Positions 55,901 through 64,000 of a stretch of 64,000 bases of DNA are shown here, piece by piece. The DNA is from an uncultured Bacteroidales bacterium (GTDB lineage Bacteria; Bacteroidota; Bacteroidia; Bacteroidales; Paludibacteraceae). Both the position numbers and the translations under genes were made by a program. The notes beneath the pieces were generated by a model. That model was not told the DNA's origin. It searched no databases and worked only from the letters and a program-made list of their open reading frames with translations. Every line of letters starts with the position of its first letter. The stretch's first letter is position 1. Location of the stretch: NCBI GenBank assembly GCA_900319105.1, contig ONND01000003.1:124001-188000 (forward strand), in the 5' to 3' direction.

Positions 55901-56233
55901 CCATGTTTGAGCGCTTTGACGAATCGCATACGGCGAGAAAATAACATATCCCGACGAAGCAGCTTCACTTATAAAGAGTGTATCAGGGGTCCCCGTCCAC
56001 GTCAGATTTGCACATTGGAAAGGTTGAAGACCGGTTGCCGGCAATGTAAGAGTTGTGCTCGGGATTGTCGGATCTCCCCACATCTGTCCGATGCCGAGGA
56101 CGAGTGCAAGGAGCATAGCGCAAAGGTAGCGCAAGGGTAGCGCAAGGGTAGCGCGTTTAGTTTGCGAATTACCTCCCCCTGTGTTTTGGGGCATCTTCGT
56201 TACCTTTCTTAGAAAATTGTTTTTCATAAGCAT
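49979..56233 (-). CDS. Giant surface protein with multiple InlB-type repeats
   Basis: 2084 residues. The first ~55 residues (MPQNTGGGNSQTKRATLALP, then the signal core LCAMLLALVLGIGQMWG) are nearly identical to those of the unrelated membrane protein at 56575. InlB/Listeria-Bacteroides repeats: VTYDLNGGDGTTP and ITFNNGGHGTAPS (~270-420), VTFNLQGHGAEIAKQ with YDFGGWYTDEECTAG (~900-960), VTFNKMGKGADIASQ (~1160). An Ig-like block (AVEDAGTYWCNIS) and a later one with LHYQWYKHPAAGDDE are also seen. The shared C terminus is LINGQLFILRGEKMYDAKG then QLVK. Likely displayed on the cell surface. In one run with the STAS-like gene upstream and the four-helix and peptide genes downstream. Confidence 0.85.
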   Translation of the reverse strand: MLMKNNFLRKVTKMPQNTGGGNSQTKRATLALPLRYLCAMLLALVLGIGQMWGDPTIPSTTLTLPATGLQPFQCANLTWTGTPDTLFISEAASSGYVIFSPYAIRQSAQTWATKVSSNVGSANGTWDGTDIFKGTSFWKVWSSGDDTSSKKQRYDAFKKNTSDAYEYFRVTNCTGVKIFFATKHESSKKATMSLKVFEITGEPGAEVAEEVTAAANSGEYGDSGTKTLATNATLDKTKNYVIEIHATDAKNKNNISFYEIAFYYPLYTVTYDLNGGDGTTPTEDAHPLGAKFDLHDGVTGITPPTSQAFLKWKDQDDDEYDGGDEYTMPAKNVTLTAQWGTPAATYDITFNNGGHGTAPSAINASKVTLEELSASGWAHTGWVANQTVTVDEAEVTAGTKIANGKTAHLSANTEFTAQWSQLYEIAKGTHTNGDITIDLAEAVAGATVTLTATPDEDYVFSAWDVYKTGESSTKVAVTDNTFTMPAYAVTVNATFAADARTKVLYVTANSADATKANDKLYAALKDTYNVKIVGPTSDVDQSGYALVVLHESIGGGSYSATAVAAAKAGDVPVLNTKSYFYNSDRWGWGTPNAGQSVKGATLNSAYCNIASHPLFSGVTVTDGFFEITDDAAAKCMQPIGEFTSGKEGYTLATTPNSGEGNGCAIHELTPAQRGASAGKYLMISVSNAKLNALNANGQKLFQNAAAYLTGSTTWDPISVPTSPVVAATPTENYTEGGTITLTASAEGTSASTVYTWYKGADWATASATTPVQAASTSGATFSKTAAVEDAGTYWCNISNGISCDAQASVTITVSSASTPTHTISYDNVKGADMTAYPTEYTEGIGVASFDPLADITGWHFVEWSPASIATDATTDQTITAVWAQVFEVTFNLQGHGAEIAKQDIISGEKATEPTAPSAIGYDFGGWYTDEECTAGNEFDFNTSITAATPLYAKWTAFDGCTLLVPALSGDALTVGATVDLQTGSTGGSIKVANLGAEGSIAYNANGLSFSNGGKDSVRVTLNNELKNGSVIKLRIMANGATHNKGRGLNLYNAVNAKKALLGWQADETVASGDVDEFTYTVEEGDGFAGTNIFILQRQNSVFLQSIKVTNCGDPIIFHNLTSAITPDNDPAYATVTLGASSVREGHTTTATYSAIDAAYEFDEWQISGTGASIADASANPAVITMGTADAVVTLKLKVATPKHTVTFNKMGKGADIASQLVAEGALVSEPSVTEPEGWLLEGWYKESTFENKWDFASDVMSTSDIELFANWVADTSIKLINKSTGAINTTNFTTAVAAEADVDGEKGASFSSARSALTAVSALGEMVQYNATTNQAKIQLTMYNTSSAAKTIYLFKLTEGDDAAVVTEIPIEGSSRMTTEYYTFNSDKNRSFYVTVSDAKVKILQVKVVDDGATPMKQFGQAGYSLNFNKGRMFAKNGGSAYPFEGGSIKVSSDYKVLNNSNLATKSYIQFNNAVANTVLKVTRAGGTYYVSQDPENKGTTYNKDEEIVLSATGTWYLGSTSSGSSASFTKIEFLAPKCQKPTVVDMENIGLCEGDAFTALTVSASVTDDGSLHYQWYKHPAAGDDEAVGTDAATYTPTADGQYYVVVTNQLAGYSDNSKASNMVTVEHFASAVITTAPLNQRGLKDAEVTLSVAATGKNLSYAWFTCDNEAGDNPVAVVPAATGTSLNVTITEGMSQWYKVVVTSDCGNASATAKVEEFVPATPANVTESIVWDWNSSAWPASGQAAFTDQVEDGTDLTPAYELLADADAIVPNNAAFRSDMLYGKGQWVWRSGNKFFQGTAIKFTTEVAGLVRVNYRSTGNNKEVQVTIAGTPAGKNKTSNFQWSEYVEVPAGDVEILCLSTDANKSLTRVQKIEFLALAHRRTAAYSVGELGTICLEDDAKAVGANVYELQGHDENGKMVFDQILSGEIEAGKPYLFQATNASQVSFYKKVNATHADDAGSLKGMYGTFVDKPLYPTTDVDMFYFSGTHIWAVKDFTVASITIPAYRCYVNYAEFMENPVGSSTSLPGRKRMLIGVNGAPAVATGVENAAATDKPAKMLINGQLFILRGEKMYDAKGQLVK

Positions 56234-56235
56234 TA
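56103..56235 (-). repeat. Duplicated leader, copy 1 (giant gene 5' end)
   Basis: 133 nt matching 57263-57395 with about four mismatches. It covers the start codon, an 11-bp tandem tract (GGTAGCGCAAG, three units) and the signal-peptide codons. The AT-rich upstream stretch (56240-56267) is also repeated (57419-57446). Confidence 0.9.
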
Positions 56236-56268
56236 ATTTTTTTAGTTAAATGAATAATTTATTTTTGA

Positions 56269-56562
56269 TTAAACTTTTGCTCCTTTTCTCATGCCAATGT
56301 ACATCACTTCATGCATGTACGGAGACACACCACGAATTGCCACTTTGCGAGCTAGTTCTCTATCGGATACAATTGGTCCGAACAAAGCAGCAGAAGCATC
56401 GGTCGTCATAGAAGAAATGCCCTTCATGGACAACGTCACCATTTCACCGTTACTCTTCTTTACGGTTTCAGCAACCTCTTTTGCCAACCGCCGGGACTGC
56501 TCTACGGTTAGAGTGTCAGTTCCGCCAGAGTAATTTTTTGATTCTAAAATTGTCTTTGCCAT
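56269..56562 (-). CDS. STAS-like domain protein (DUF4325-like)
   Basis: 97 residues. The pattern GGEMVTLSMKGISSMTTDASAA (here read as KKSNGEMVTLS, then KGISSMTTDASAALFGPIV) resembles the STAS-like DUF4325 family, whose members often go with signalling ATPases. No kinase is adjacent; the neighbour is a membrane protein with a coiled coil (12 nt upstream), so the two are co-transcribed. Function unknown. The family assignment is by eye and tentative. Confidence 0.65.
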   Translation of the reverse strand: MAKTILESKNYSGGTDTLTVEQSRRLAKEVAETVKKSNGEMVTLSMKGISSMTTDASAALFGPIVSDRELARKVAIRGVSPYMHEVMYIGMRKGAKV

Positions 56563-56574
56563 ATTGATTAAGTT

Positions 56575-57393
56575 TTAATTATTCGATTTTTCTTGGATTA
56601 ACTCCGGATGATTATGATACACATCTACATAATCTTTTAGAAATTTTTGAATATTATTCATTACTTCCGCACTTTGGTCTCCATCTTTCTTTTTCTTAAA
56701 CTGTGCTAATAGATTCGCTGTGACTCTCCCGATCTTTCCCCGAATGTACAGCGTATTTTGTTGATGGAAATCCTCTGCTTCAATAATCTTGTCATTCAAT
56801 TGCCTTTTAAGTTCTGCATCCCCTTCTCCTCCATCCGGCCAAAGAGAGTTTTCATGCGCCGACATGAAATTATCAATGTCTTTCAACTTCTGATACATAT
56901 CAGCCTGCTTCTTAACTTCTACCTCTTGTATATTTTGAGTGCGTATTTCTTTTGTCTCCAAATGTTTAAGTCTTGTTTGCAATACATATGTGAGTATCAC
57001 GACTAAAACGTTAGCAATTATTGATATAATGGCAATAATAACAGTCCAATTTGTTTCCTTATTTTCTTCTATTAACCGCAGAGAATAATCTCCTGATAAT
57101 TTCAAACCAATATTTTCCCCCTCCTTTTTTGCATCCACACTATCATTAACTATATCTATTTTTGTACCTTCTTTTGATGAATCTTTTTCTAGTACAATTA
57201 CTGGATTTTTAGTCGATTTAGGTGTATTTTCTGCTCCCAAAACATTTCCAACGCCCACAAAGAGTGCAAGAAGCATAGCGCAAAGGTAGCGCAAGGGTAG
57301 CGCAAGGGTAGCGCGTTTAGTTTGCGAATTACCTCCCCCTGTGTTTTGGGGCATCTTCGTTACCAAACTTAGAAAATTGTTTTTCATAAGCAT
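56575..57393 (-). CDS. Membrane protein with coiled coil, carrying the shared leader
   Basis: 272 residues. Residues 1-55 are the same leader and signal peptide as in the giant at 49979. Then come a low-complexity linker, a membrane helix (TVIIAIISIIANVLVVILTYVL, here at ~125-146) and a coiled-coil region (RLKHLETKEIRTQNIQEVE, KKQADMYQKLKDIDNFM), ending in a helical domain (NIQKFLKDYVDVYHNHPEL). No family recognised. Topology suggests the helical part is cytoplasmic. It is paired with the STAS-like gene. It could be a sensor or anchor; unproven. Confidence 0.75.
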   Translation of the reverse strand: MLMKNNFLSLVTKMPQNTGGGNSQTKRATLALPLRYLCAMLLALFVGVGNVLGAENTPKSTKNPVIVLEKDSSKEGTKIDIVNDSVDAKKEGENIGLKLSGDYSLRLIEENKETNWTVIIAIISIIANVLVVILTYVLQTRLKHLETKEIRTQNIQEVEVKKQADMYQKLKDIDNFMSAHENSLWPDGGEGDAELKRQLNDKIIEAEDFHQQNTLYIRGKIGRVTANLLAQFKKKKDGDQSAEVMNNIQKFLKDYVDVYHNHPELIQEKSNN

Positions 57394-57395
57394 TA
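57263..57395 (-). repeat. Duplicated leader, copy 2 (membrane protein gene 5' end)
   Basis: Second copy of the 133-nt leader described at 56103. Confidence 0.9.
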
Positions 57396-57465
57396 TATTT
57401 TTGAAATTTGTAAAAATATTTAGTTAAATGAATAATTTATTTTTGAGTATTTGTTTGTAAGCTTT

Positions 57466-57822
57466 TCAATATTTTGTTTTGGGGTTGCCTTGAGATTCAT
57501 CCAACTCAATGATTATCTCGTCCAAAAAGGCATCAGACACATTTGCCATATCTGCCTTGTCATAAATATACAAGAACGACAAGCATGTATCTTCTATCGT
57601 CAGACGGATAATAACGCGCCCGCCACCTCGTTTGCCACGTCCTTTAGACGTAAACGCTATGCGCACCTTGCGCATCCCGTCATGCAACTCATCTCCTTGC
57701 AGAGGATTCTCTTTCAGCGACAACAGCAAACGATTAAAGTCGTTCGGCAAAGAACGATATCTTTTCTTCAACTGCTTAAACGCGCGTTGAAAATCGGTCG
57801 AGAAGCGAACTTGCTCTATCAT
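57466..57822 (-). CDS. RelE/ParE-type toxin
   Basis: 118 residues with the RelE-fold pattern FSTDFQRAFKQLKKRYRSLP, GMRKVRIAFTSKGRGKRGGGRVI and LYIYDKADMANVSD, of the YkkGKSGG subtype. In the family these are mRNA interferases or gyrase poisons. Its ATG overlaps the antitoxin's stop by 4 nt. Confidence 0.82.
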   Translation of the reverse strand: MIEQVRFSTDFQRAFKQLKKRYRSLPNDFNRLLLSLKENPLQGDELHDGMRKVRIAFTSKGRGKRGGGRVIIRLTIEDTCLSFLYIYDKADMANVSDAFLDEIIIELDESQGNPKTKY

Positions 57823-58004
57823 AATTCACGAATGAATTGCAGCGCCTCGTCAACACTCATTGAAGGGGCTGTTTCACATTCTCGCTTAGCTCTTACCACC
57901 GCATTAGCCACGCGATAAGCCTGTTCCAACTCCAGAAAGCGATTCCAACGTCTCGGAGACATTCGAACAGTTATGCTCCTCGTATTTCTCTCTAATACAC
58001 ACAT
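57819..58004 (-). CDS. Antitoxin of the RelE/ParE pair
   Basis: 61 residues, rich in Arg and Glu, with a probable ribbon-helix-helix N terminus (SITVRMSPRRWNRFLELEQAY). Immediately upstream of and overlapping the toxin gene. Assigned by position and composition. The promoter is probably at 58175, with a ~170-nt leader. Confidence 0.7.
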   Translation of the reverse strand: MCVLERNTRSITVRMSPRRWNRFLELEQAYRVANAVVRAKRECETAPSMSVDEALQFIREL

Positions 58005-58174
58005 AGCTTTTATAGTTTGTCGTTTCTATTTATGCAAGCCAAGTCTAGCTAACAGGCTTACCTGTTCTTGCGGTGTACTCAGCGGCCATTTCCCGCATTT
58101 CCTTTTGTTTTCTCAAAATCTCTTTTCTTGACTATTTTAATAGTTCTATGGATATTCTAATTAATTTCACGCTG

Positions 58175-58205
58175 CAAAGATACGAAAAGTTTTTCATATA
58201 CGCAA
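58175..58205 (-). promoter_or_regulatory. Promoter for the toxin-antitoxin and surface-protein run
   Basis: Minus strand TTG (58203-58205), 20 nt, TATCTTTG (58175-58182). Confidence 0.7.
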
Positions 58206-58380
58206 GCGCGAGGGCGCAAGGGCGCGAATAATTACACAAAAAAAGTGATTTTCGTCAATTTTTCTACATTCAGGGAATGACTTGACCCCGACTTGCCCTC
58301 GAGATTACCTCGAGATTAACCCGACTTGCCCCCGATAAGTATTTTACAATCAACTATAAATGAGCTCTTTATAAACACCC

Positions 58381-58416
58381 AAAACCGCCACACCGGGGAA
58401 AGGTGTGACGGTTTTT
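58381..58416 (-). terminator. rpoBC operon terminator
   Basis: AAAACCGTCACACC pairs with GGTGTGGCGGTTTT around TTTCCCC (minus strand), 25 nt after the rpoC stop. Confidence 0.9.
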
Positions 58417-58440
58417 CTACAGCGTTAGGATTCGTATGGA

Positions 58441-61400
58441 TTACTCATCCTCGCCGTTGAGGGCAGCTTCCGCAGCCTCACGGGCAGCCTGGATAGCTGC
58501 GTACTCTTCTGCGTTATGGACGGTGATCTTCGAGAACTCACGCAGACCTGTACCGGCCGGGATGAGGTTACCGCAGATCACGTTCTCCTTCATTCCCTCG
58601 AGGTAATCAACCTTACCGCGGATAGCCGCTTCGTTGAGCACCTTCGTGGTCTCCTGGAAGGAAGCTGCAGACATGAAGGATTTCGTACCGAGTGCCGCAC
58701 GGGTGATACCCTGGAGTATCTGCTTTGCGGTAGCGCACTCTGCGTCACGTGCCTTAACCAGTTTCTTGTCGCGGCGACGCAGCGAAGAGTTCTCGTCGTG
58801 GAGACGACGGGCAGTCACGATCTGACCCTCTTTGAGGTTCTCGGATTCACCGGCATCGGTAACCACCTTGCGACCCCAGATACGGTCGTTCTCCTCAAGG
58901 AAGTCCATCTTGTCAACCACATCGCCCTCCAGATAACGGGTGTCACCCGGATCGAGAATCTCTACCTTGCGCATCATCTGACGCACAATGATCTCAAAGT
59001 GCTTGTCGTTGATCTCCACACCCTGCATACGATATACGGCCTGTGCTTCGTTGACGATATAATCCTGTACCGCTGTCGGACCCTGAATAGCCAGGATGTC
59101 CTCCGGAGTGATAGCACCATCGGAGAGCGCGTGTCCGGCGCGTACGTAGTCGCCTTCCTGCACAAGAATCTGCTTGGACAGAGGAATGAGGTATGCTTTC
59201 TGCTCGCCTAACTTGGAGGTTACAAACAGCTCACGGTTACCACGTTTGATCTTACCGAACGATACCTCACCGTCGATCTCAGCCACAACTGCCGGGTTGG
59301 ACGGGTTACGAGCCTCAAAAAGCTCGGTGATACGGGGAAGACCCGAGGTGATATCACCGCCGCTGTTGGTAGCACGTGCCATCGAGAAGAGGGTATCTCC
59401 GATATGTACCTCTGCGCCTTCGGTGAAGATAAGAGATGCCTTCACCGGCAGGTTGTACGTACGGAGGATATTACCATCCTTGTCCACAATATGTGCCTGC
59501 GGCATCTTGGTCTTGTCCTTCGTATCGGTAATGGATACCTCGCGTTTACCGGTTTGCTCATCGACTTCAGTCTTCGAGGTAACACCCTCGATGACATCTT
59601 CGTATTTGATGAAACCATCAATCTCGATAATCAACGGAGTCTTATACGGATCCCACTCGCAGATAACGGTACCCTTGTCGTATTTCTGACCCGGAGTAAC
59701 GAACAACTTGGCTGCGTACGGGATATCGAAGTTCGAGAGTACAACACCGGTCTTTTCATCCTTGAGCGACATCGCGTTCTGACGGCTGACGATGATAGTA
59801 TCGCCGGCAGCGGTAGTGATCGTACGCAGATCTTCGATCTCGACGATTCCTTCGCGCGTCAGAGCATAAGTACCTTGTGCTGCTGCACCACCTGCCAAAC
59901 CTCCCGAGTGGAAGGTACGGAGGGTCAACTGGGTACCCGGCTCACCGATAGCCTGGGCTGCAATCACGCCGACTGCCTCACCTTTCTGAACCATCTTACG
60001 CGATGCAAGGTTACGGCCGTAGCACTTCGCACAAACGCCATGTTTGCTCTCGCAGGTGAGTACGGAACGGATCTCCACTTCCTCGATACCTGCAGCCTCG
60101 ATAGCCTCGCATTGCGCCTCACGGATCTCTTCGCCGGCTGCAACGATGAGGTTACCCTCATTATCCAGAATATCATGTACGGATACACGACCGAGGATAC
60201 GCAGCGTAAGCGAAGCGATGGTATGACCATTCGCATCCTTGATAGCACGCGCGGTCAATCCACGAAGCGTACCGCAGTCCTCCTCATTGATGATCACATC
60301 GTGCGATACATCGACCAGACGACGGGTCAGGTAACCGGCATCGGCGGTCTTCAAAGCCGTATCGGCAAGACCCTTACGTGCACCGTGCGTGGAGATGAAG
60401 TACTCCAACACGGACATACCCTCTTTGAAGTTAGCGAGGACAGGGTTCTCGATATCAGGACGGGTATCTACGGCTCCTGCCTTCATAGGCTTCGCCATAA
60501 TACCACGGATACCGGCAAGCTGCTTGATCTGCTGTTGGTTACCACGCGCACCCGAATCCATCATCATGTAAACAGAGTTGAAGCCTTGGTCGGCACTCTT
60601 CATATGATCCATAAGGATAGTCGTCATCTCGCCGTCGATCTGTTTCCAGGTATCTACGACCTGGCGGTAACGCTGATCATCGGATACCTCACCCTCGTTA
60701 TAGAGGTCGGTGATCTGATCTACGATGTCGTTACCCTTTTGGATGAGCGATTGCTTCTCCTCAGGAATAATGATATCATTGAGGTTGAAGGACAGACCGC
60801 CGCGGAATGCACGGTAGTAACCGAGGTCCTTGATATCGTCAAGGAACTGAGCTGCACGTGCCACACCGCAGGTCTTGATAACCTTGGAGATGATGGACTT
60901 GACAGCACCCTTCTTCATCAGTACGTTCTGGAACCCAAGCTCCTTCGGCACGTACTGGTTGACGATTACACGACCCGGAGTGGTCTCAATGAGTTCGCCA
61001 TTGACACGTACCTTCACCTTCGCGTGGATATCTACACGGCCTTCGTTAAGAGCAATAATAGCCTCCTCTTCGGAATAGAAAGCGAGACCCTCGCCCTTCA
61101 CGCCTGCGCGTTCCTTAGTAATATAATACAGACCCAGAATCATATCCTGCGAAGGAACAGTGATCGGGTTTCCGTTAGCCGGGTCAAGGATGTTGTGCGA
61201 TCCGAGCATGAGGAGCTGTGCCTCCAGGATAGCCTCGTTGCTCAACGGCAAGTGAACAGCCATCTGGTCACCATCGAAGTCGGCGTTGAAGCCGGCACAG
61301 GCCAGCGGGTGCAACTGGATAGCCTTACCCTCGATCATCTTCGGCTGGAAGGCCAAGATACCATGACGGTGCAGCGTCGGCGCACGGTTCAGCAGAACAG

Positions 61401-62730
61401 GGTGGCCCTCCATTACGTGCTCAAGGATCTCGTAAATAACCGGCTCACGGCGGTCGATGATCTTCTTCGCCGATTTAACGGTCTTGACGATACCGCGCTC
61501 GATGAGCTTACGGATAATAAACGGTTTGTAGAGCTCTGCCGCCATCTCCTTAGGCAGACCGCACTCGTGCATCTTGAGCTCCGGACCTACGACGATAACC
61601 GAACGCGCAGAGTAGTCCACACGTTTACCGAGCAGGTTCTGACGGAAACGGCCTTGTTTACCTTTCAGAGAGTCCGAAAGGGACTTGAGCGGACGGTTGG
61701 CATCCGACTTCATCGCCGTGGTCTTACGGCTGTTATCGAAGAGGGAGTCCACCGCCTCCTGAAGCATACGCTTCTCGTTACGGAGGATGACATCCGGTGC
61801 CTTGATCTCAACGAGTCGTTTGAGTCGGTTATTACGGATAATAACACGACGATAGAGATCGTTGAGGTCGGAGGTGGCGAAACGACCACCATCCAGCGGT
61901 ACGAGCGGACGGAGCTCCGGAGGAGTCACAGGAATAGCCTGCAGAATCATCCACTCAGGACGGTTCTTGCCGTTCGACGCACGGAAAGCCTCTACGACTT
62001 GAAGACGCTTGAGCGCTTCCTGACGACGCTGTACCGACGAAGACTTGTCCGCCGTGGCACGCAACTCATACGAGAGAGCATCCAGATCAATTGCCGCGAG
62101 AAGGTCATAAACAGCCTCGGCACCCATCTTCACAATAACCTTGTTGGGATCGGTGTCCTCCAGCAATTCATTGCCTTCCGGAATGATATTGACTACCTGC
62201 TGATATTGATCCTCATCGAGCAGCATGCAGTTCTCAATAGGAATTCTATTCTTATCGGTCTCATGCTTCTCGCCGATCTCCTGACCCTCGAGAGCACCGG
62301 CACGTACTACGAGATATTTCTCGTAATAGATGACAGAGTCAAGCTTCTTGGTCGGGATACCGAGCAGCGCCGCCATCTTCGAAGGCAGCGAACGCAGGTA
62401 CCATATATGCGCTACAGGAACGACGAGCTTGATATGACCCATACGCTCACGACGCACTTTCTTTTCGGTAACCTCTACGCCGCAACGCTCGCAGACGATA
62501 CCTTTATAACGGATACGCTTGTACTTACCGCAGTGGCACTCAAAATCCTTGGTAGGACCAAAAATGCGCTCGCAGAATAAGCCATCGCGCTCCGGCTTGT
62601 ATGTACGATAGTTAATCGTTTCCGGTTTGAGCACCTCACCCGAAGAGATCTGCATGATCTCATCCGGAGATGCCAGACCAATAGAGATCTTGGTGAAACC
62701 GGTTTTCTTATTTTCTTGTTTAAAAGCCAT
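58441..62730 (-). CDS. rpoC: DNA-directed RNA polymerase subunit beta'
   Basis: 1429 residues, full length. The N-terminal zinc finger ([20 protein letters not shown]), the bridge and active site with [16 protein letters not shown] (three Asp binding catalytic Mg, ~residue 483), the second zinc site ([15 protein letters not shown]) and the trigger-loop region ([16 protein letters not shown]) are present. It forms the catalytic cleft of RNA polymerase with RpoB, encoded 15 nt upstream. A long open frame on the other strand is a shadow of codon bias. Confidence 0.99.
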   Translation of the reverse strand: MAFKQENKKTGFTKISIGLASPDEIMQISSGEVLKPETINYRTYKPERDGLFCERIFGPTKDFECHCGKYKRIRYKGIVCERCGVEVTEKKVRRERMGHIKLVVPVAHIWYLRSLPSKMAALLGIPTKKLDSVIYYEKYLVVRAGALEGQEIGEKHETDKNRIPIENCMLLDEDQYQQVVNIIPEGNELLEDTDPNKVIVKMGAEAVYDLLAAIDLDALSYELRATADKSSSVQRRQEALKRLQVVEAFRASNGKNRPEWMILQAIPVTPPELRPLVPLDGGRFATSDLNDLYRRVIIRNNRLKRLVEIKAPDVILRNEKRMLQEAVDSLFDNSRKTTAMKSDANRPLKSLSDSLKGKQGRFRQNLLGKRVDYSARSVIVVGPELKMHECGLPKEMAAELYKPFIIRKLIERGIVKTVKSAKKIIDRREPVIYEILEHVMEGHPVLLNRAPTLHRHGILAFQPKMIEGKAIQLHPLACAGFNADFDGDQMAVHLPLSNEAILEAQLLMLGSHNILDPANGNPITVPSQDMILGLYYITKERAGVKGEGLAFYSEEEAIIALNEGRVDIHAKVKVRVNGELIETTPGRVIVNQYVPKELGFQNVLMKKGAVKSIISKVIKTCGVARAAQFLDDIKDLGYYRAFRGGLSFNLNDIIIPEEKQSLIQKGNDIVDQITDLYNEGEVSDDQRYRQVVDTWKQIDGEMTTILMDHMKSADQGFNSVYMMMDSGARGNQQQIKQLAGIRGIMAKPMKAGAVDTRPDIENPVLANFKEGMSVLEYFISTHGARKGLADTALKTADAGYLTRRLVDVSHDVIINEEDCGTLRGLTARAIKDANGHTIASLTLRILGRVSVHDILDNEGNLIVAAGEEIREAQCEAIEAAGIEEVEIRSVLTCESKHGVCAKCYGRNLASRKMVQKGEAVGVIAAQAIGEPGTQLTLRTFHSGGLAGGAAAQGTYALTREGIVEIEDLRTITTAAGDTIIVSRQNAMSLKDEKTGVVLSNFDIPYAAKLFVTPGQKYDKGTVICEWDPYKTPLIIEIDGFIKYEDVIEGVTSKTEVDEQTGKREVSITDTKDKTKMPQAHIVDKDGNILRTYNLPVKASLIFTEGAEVHIGDTLFSMARATNSGGDITSGLPRITELFEARNPSNPAVVAEIDGEVSFGKIKRGNRELFVTSKLGEQKAYLIPLSKQILVQEGDYVRAGHALSDGAITPEDILAIQGPTAVQDYIVNEAQAVYRMQGVEINDKHFEIIVRQMMRKVEILDPGDTRYLEGDVVDKMDFLEENDRIWGRKVVTDAGESENLKEGQIVTARRLHDENSSLRRRDKKLVKARDAECATAKQILQGITRAALGTKSFMSAASFQETTKVLNEAAIRGKVDYLEGMKENVICGNLIPAGTGLREFSKITVHNAEEYAAIQAAREAAEAALNGEDE

Positions 62731-62745
62731 AGTTGTCCTCCAATC

Positions 62746-64000
62746 TTATTCCATGTTGATACTGAGTGCGAGACCCTGAAGCTCGTGCAGGAGCACGTTA
62801 AGCGACTCGGGAAGACCCGGAGTAGGGAAAGGTTCGCCTTTGACGATAGCCTCGTATGTACGCGCACGACCTGTCACGTCATCCGACTTGATGGTAAGGA
62901 TCTCTTGCAGCACGTGAGCAGCACCGTGTGCCTCAAGTGCCCAAACCTCCATCTCACCGAAACGCTGACCACCGAATTGTGCCTTACCGCCCAACGGCTG
63001 CTGCGTAATGAGGCTGTACGGACCAATCGAACGGGCGTGCATCTTATCATCGACCATGTGACCGAGTTTCATGAAGTAGGTCACACCGACCGTAGCCATC
63101 TGGTCAAACGGTTCACCCGTCTCACCGTCGTAGAGCTGGGTCTTACCGGCACGGGGCAGACCTGCTTTGTCGGTCCACTCGTCCAGTTGCTCCATCGTAC
63201 AACCGTCGAAGATAGGCGTAGAGAACTTAACACCCAGTTCCTGACCTGCCCAACCGAGGACAGCCTCGAAGATCTGACCGATGTTCATACGCGAAGGCAC
63301 ACCCATCGGGTTCAATACGATATCCACCGGCTTACCATCGGCGAGGAACGGCATATCTTCTACACGTACGATCTTGGATACAATACCCTTGTTTCCGTGA
63401 CGACCTGCCATCTTATCACCTACGCGGATCTTACGACGCTTAGCGATATAAACTTTCGCCATCTGGATAATACCGTTCGGCAGTTCATCACCGATGGTAA
63501 GATTGAATTTCTCGCGCTTGAGCGCTGCGTCCATCTCCTTATATTTCGCGATATAGTTGATGACACACTGTGCCACAAGCTCGTTCTTGTGCTCGTCTGC
63601 AGTCCATCCTTCGAGCAGAACGGAGAAATAATCGATAGCATCCAGACGCTCTTTGGAGAAATGCTGGCCCTTGCTGATAATCTCGGTACCGAGGATATCC
63701 TTGACGGATACAGCCTGGCGGCCATTCAGGATTGCATAGAGCTTGTTAATCAGCAACTCACGCAATGCCTCTGCCTGCTCGCGGAACTTGAGATCCATCT
63801 TCTGGATAGTCTCCTTATCATCCATCTTCTGCTTGCGGTCTTTATTGGCACGCGCATAGAGTTTCTTGTCGATGATTACACCATCAAGCGACGGGCTGGC
63901 CTTGAGAGAAGCGTCCTTGACGTCTCCGGCTTTGTCACCGAAGATAGCCTTGAGCAGTTTCTCTTCCGGCGAAGGATCGGTCTCTCCCTTCGGCGTGATC
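62746..64000 (-). CDS. rpoB: DNA-directed RNA polymerase subunit beta, 5' end outside window
   Basis: The C-terminal ~418 residues; the frame stays open to the window edge, so the ATG at 63825 is internal. Conserved blocks: [39 protein letters not shown]-type [53 protein letters not shown]. Together with RpoC it forms the polymerase core; the C terminus contacts the beta' clamp. Confidence 0.98.
   Translation of the reverse strand, partial: ITPKGETDPSPEEKLLKAIFGDKAGDVKDASLKASPSLDGVIIDKKLYARANKDRKQKMDDKETIQKMDLKFREQAEALRELLINKLYAILNGRQAVSVKDILGTEIISKGQHFSKERLDAIDYFSVLLEGWTADEHKNELVAQCVINYIAKYKEMDAALKREKFNLTIGDELPNGIIQMAKVYIAKRRKIRVGDKMAGRHGNKGIVSKIVRVEDMPFLADGKPVDIVLNPMGVPSRMNIGQIFEAVLGWAGQELGVKFSTPIFDGCTMEQLDEWTDKAGLPRAGKTQLYDGETGEPFDQMATVGVTYFMKLGHMVDDKMHARSIGPYSLITQQPLGGKAQFGGQRFGEMEVWALEAHGAAHVLQEILTIKSDDVTGRARTYEAIVKGEPFPTPGLPESLNVLLHELQGLALSINME

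Larger units (their letters stand above)
58005..58440. other. Intergenic region upstream of the toxin-antitoxin pair
   Basis: It holds the minus-strand promoter at 58175, a GGGCGCAAG-type tract (58201-58228), a repeated CGACTTGCC/CGAGATTA stretch (58290-58335) and the rpoC terminator. On the minus strand a 17-codon remnant (MREMAAEYTARTGKPVS) ends just before the antitoxin; it may be a decayed small gene. Confidence 0.5.

Noticed and set aside
59404-62580. 1058-codon open frame opposite rpoC
   Set aside because: A shadow of codon bias in a highly expressed gene; no promoter, no recognisable domain.
1-64000. Insertion sequences or prophage
   Set aside because: No transposase, integrase, terminase or phage structural gene was found; elements A-C have no coding capacity.

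Overview
The window looks like a chromosomal segment of an unnamed Bacteroidales bacterium (phylum Bacteroidota). Evidence: the Bacteroidetes-type promoter (TTG, exactly 20 nt, TAnnTTTG) recurs at least ten times; there is a one-protein hybrid two-component system; surface proteins are very large and carry Listeria-Bacteroides (InlB-type) repeats; the panD, tgt, lptG, surE, lpxB and DUF4827-glmM neighbourhoods are of Bacteroidales type; and the tmRNA tag is close to the Bacteroides tag. No phage, integrase, transposase, rRNA operon or CRISPR array was seen.

Layout. 1-15.4 kb (+): three paralogous secreted multidomain proteins, then a small secreted protein, a four-helix-bundle protein and a 2177-aa surface protein. 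15.7-18.7 kb (+): lipoprotein, ABC ATPase, GxxExxY nuclease-like protein, ruvB. 18.8-22.0 kb (-): small secreted protein, lptG, tgt, panD. 22.1-30.1 kb (+): rfbA, hybrid two-component regulator, FKBP-like lipoprotein, DUF4827 lipoprotein, glmM, surE, small membrane protein. 30.1-40.0 kb (-): two operons, RNA methyltransferase-queA-tatD and rsfS-ftsH-M16 peptidase-lpxB. 40.1-40.8 kb (+): tRNA-Ser, tmRNA, tRNA-Ala. 40.9-42.4 kb (-): kinase, HigA/HigB, micro-peptide. 42.5-48.2 kb (-): 1871-aa surface protein. 49.2-58.0 kb (-): toxin/antitoxin, membrane protein, STAS-like protein, 2084-aa surface protein, four-helix-bundle protein, micro-peptide. 58.4-64.0 kb (-): rpoC and the 3' part of rpoB.

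Themes. (1) Six secreted proteins end in the same ~27-residue motif (NGxLxIxxxGKxYxxxG then R or K), probably an export or anchoring signal. (2) Short tandem-repeat tracts of many unrelated families (8-16 bp units) sit at gene junctions, supply several stop codons, and also lie in frame inside conserved enzymes (ABC ATPase, QueA twice, RNA methyltransferase, TatD, LpxB). (3) Two families of 150-200 nt inverted-repeat elements, A and B, recur between genes; their stems are kept by compensatory changes and they share an apical core, so they may be undescribed structured RNAs or palindromic mobile elements. (4) Both four-helix-bundle genes are bracketed on both sides by 9-10-bp-period arrays and lie next to giant surface-protein genes, a recurring module that may be the most novel item here. 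All functional links in themes 2-4 are inference.
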